Positions 63,763-64,000 of a DNA stretch of 64,000 bases are shown in pieces. The position numbers and the translations under genes are program-made. Position 1 is the first letter of the stretch. Each line of letters begins with the position of its first letter. The DNA is from Plasmodium relictum (Eukaryota; Apicomplexa; Aconoidasida; Haemosporida; Plasmodiidae). The notes beneath the pieces are model-generated. The model made no database searches. It worked only from the letters and a program-made list of their open reading frames with translations, and was not told where the DNA came from. Location of the stretch: positions 1,612,001 to 1,676,000 of the forward strand of contig NC_041687.1 in assembly GCF_900005765.1 (NCBI RefSeq). Direction: 5' to 3'.

Positions 63763-64000
63763 CTATCTTTTTAATGACAGAAGAACAGTAAACATAATAA
63801 AAACCATATACGTTACTGTATGATTATGAAAATTAATAAAAGATTCTGCTTGAGGTGTTGCTGGATCAACCCCACCCATTGCAACTCTCCACATTTTTGG
63901 TGCATCGCATCTTAAAAAAAGAAGTTTTTGATAAAAAAAATGATTATAATTTTTATTAAAACAATTTAAAATATTATAAATATTATTTACGTGTAATGAT
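63763..64000 (-). CDS. Nuclear-encoded cytochrome c oxidase subunit II, N-terminal half (COX2A-like), partial
   Basis: The last full exon is 63763-63910 (49 codons with stop) after an 80-bp GT-AG intron (63911-63990). The tail of the previous exon (63991-64000) reaches the window edge, so the 5' part is missing. Across the junction the product reads HYTCDAPKMWRVAMGG, then VDPATPQAESFINFHNHTVT, then a transmembrane helix YMVFIMFTVLLSL. This closely follows the start of mitochondrial COX2 (DAPxPWQxGFQDPATPxxEGIxxFHxH plus the first helix). In apicomplexans COX2 is split and moved to the nucleus as COX2A and COX2B, and the product is imported into the inner mitochondrial membrane as part of complex IV. 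The reading frame stops right after this helix; the second COX2 helix is not visible downstream in the window. Confidence 0.78.
   Translation of the reverse strand, partial: SLHVNNIYNILNCFNKNYNHFFYQKLLFLRCDAPKMWRVAMGGVDPATPQAESFINFHNHTVTYMVFIMFTVLLSLKR

Overview
The window is nuclear DNA of a malaria parasite (genus Plasmodium). The evidence is an AT content near 80-90%, very long asparagine-, lysine- and glutamate-rich reading frames, short GT-AG introns whose branch/acceptor tracts are almost pure A/T, and recognisable Plasmodium-type genes. The species cannot be fixed from sequence alone; the extreme AT bias and Asn-rich insertions would suit a P. falciparum-like or avian parasite. I see no CRISPR array, tRNA, rRNA, transposon or virus-derived element.

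Layout, left to right. Positions 1-6840 hold four minus-strand genes: an NLE1/Rsa4 WD40 ribosome-assembly factor cut by the window edge; a seven-exon gene for a small protein with a signal peptide and a PH-like fold (2495-3677); a small two-exon tail-anchored protein (4122-4700); and a single-pass membrane protein (6013-6840). A leucine-rich-repeat protein (8532-9431) and an NF-YB/HAP3 histone-fold protein with a 1,300-residue Asn-rich leader (11655-16449) follow on the plus strand. Next, on the minus strand, come a nine-exon N-terminal-motor kinesin (17119-20269) and a 2,587-residue Asn-rich protein that may carry MCRS1-type and FHA-like segments (21157-29105). A seven-exon YIPF6-like Golgi membrane protein (30958-32312, plus) is read divergently from it and faces a 2,760-residue Asn-rich protein with a C-terminal cysteine cluster (32885-41374, minus). 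A 7.4-kb stretch without long reading frames contains a three-exon Tctex1-type dynein light chain (45437-46050, minus). The right end carries a giant tubulin-tyrosine-ligase-like enzyme (48812-57160, plus), a divergent PRMT-type methyltransferase (58753-63138, plus), and the last exons of a nuclear-encoded cytochrome c oxidase subunit II N-terminal half (63763-64000, minus).

Five genes (2495, 17119, 30958, 45437, 63763) are invisible or fragmentary in a plain reading-frame search. They were assembled here by hand from exon phase and family motifs; the exon lists are in their entries. Several genes share a microtubule or axoneme theme: kinesin, dynein light chain, tubulin ligase and possibly the LRR protein. 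Others are housekeeping (ribosome assembly, Golgi trafficking, respiration), and two (NF-YB, PRMT-like) point to gene regulation. Each gene appears to have its own promoter, as is usual in Plasmodium.
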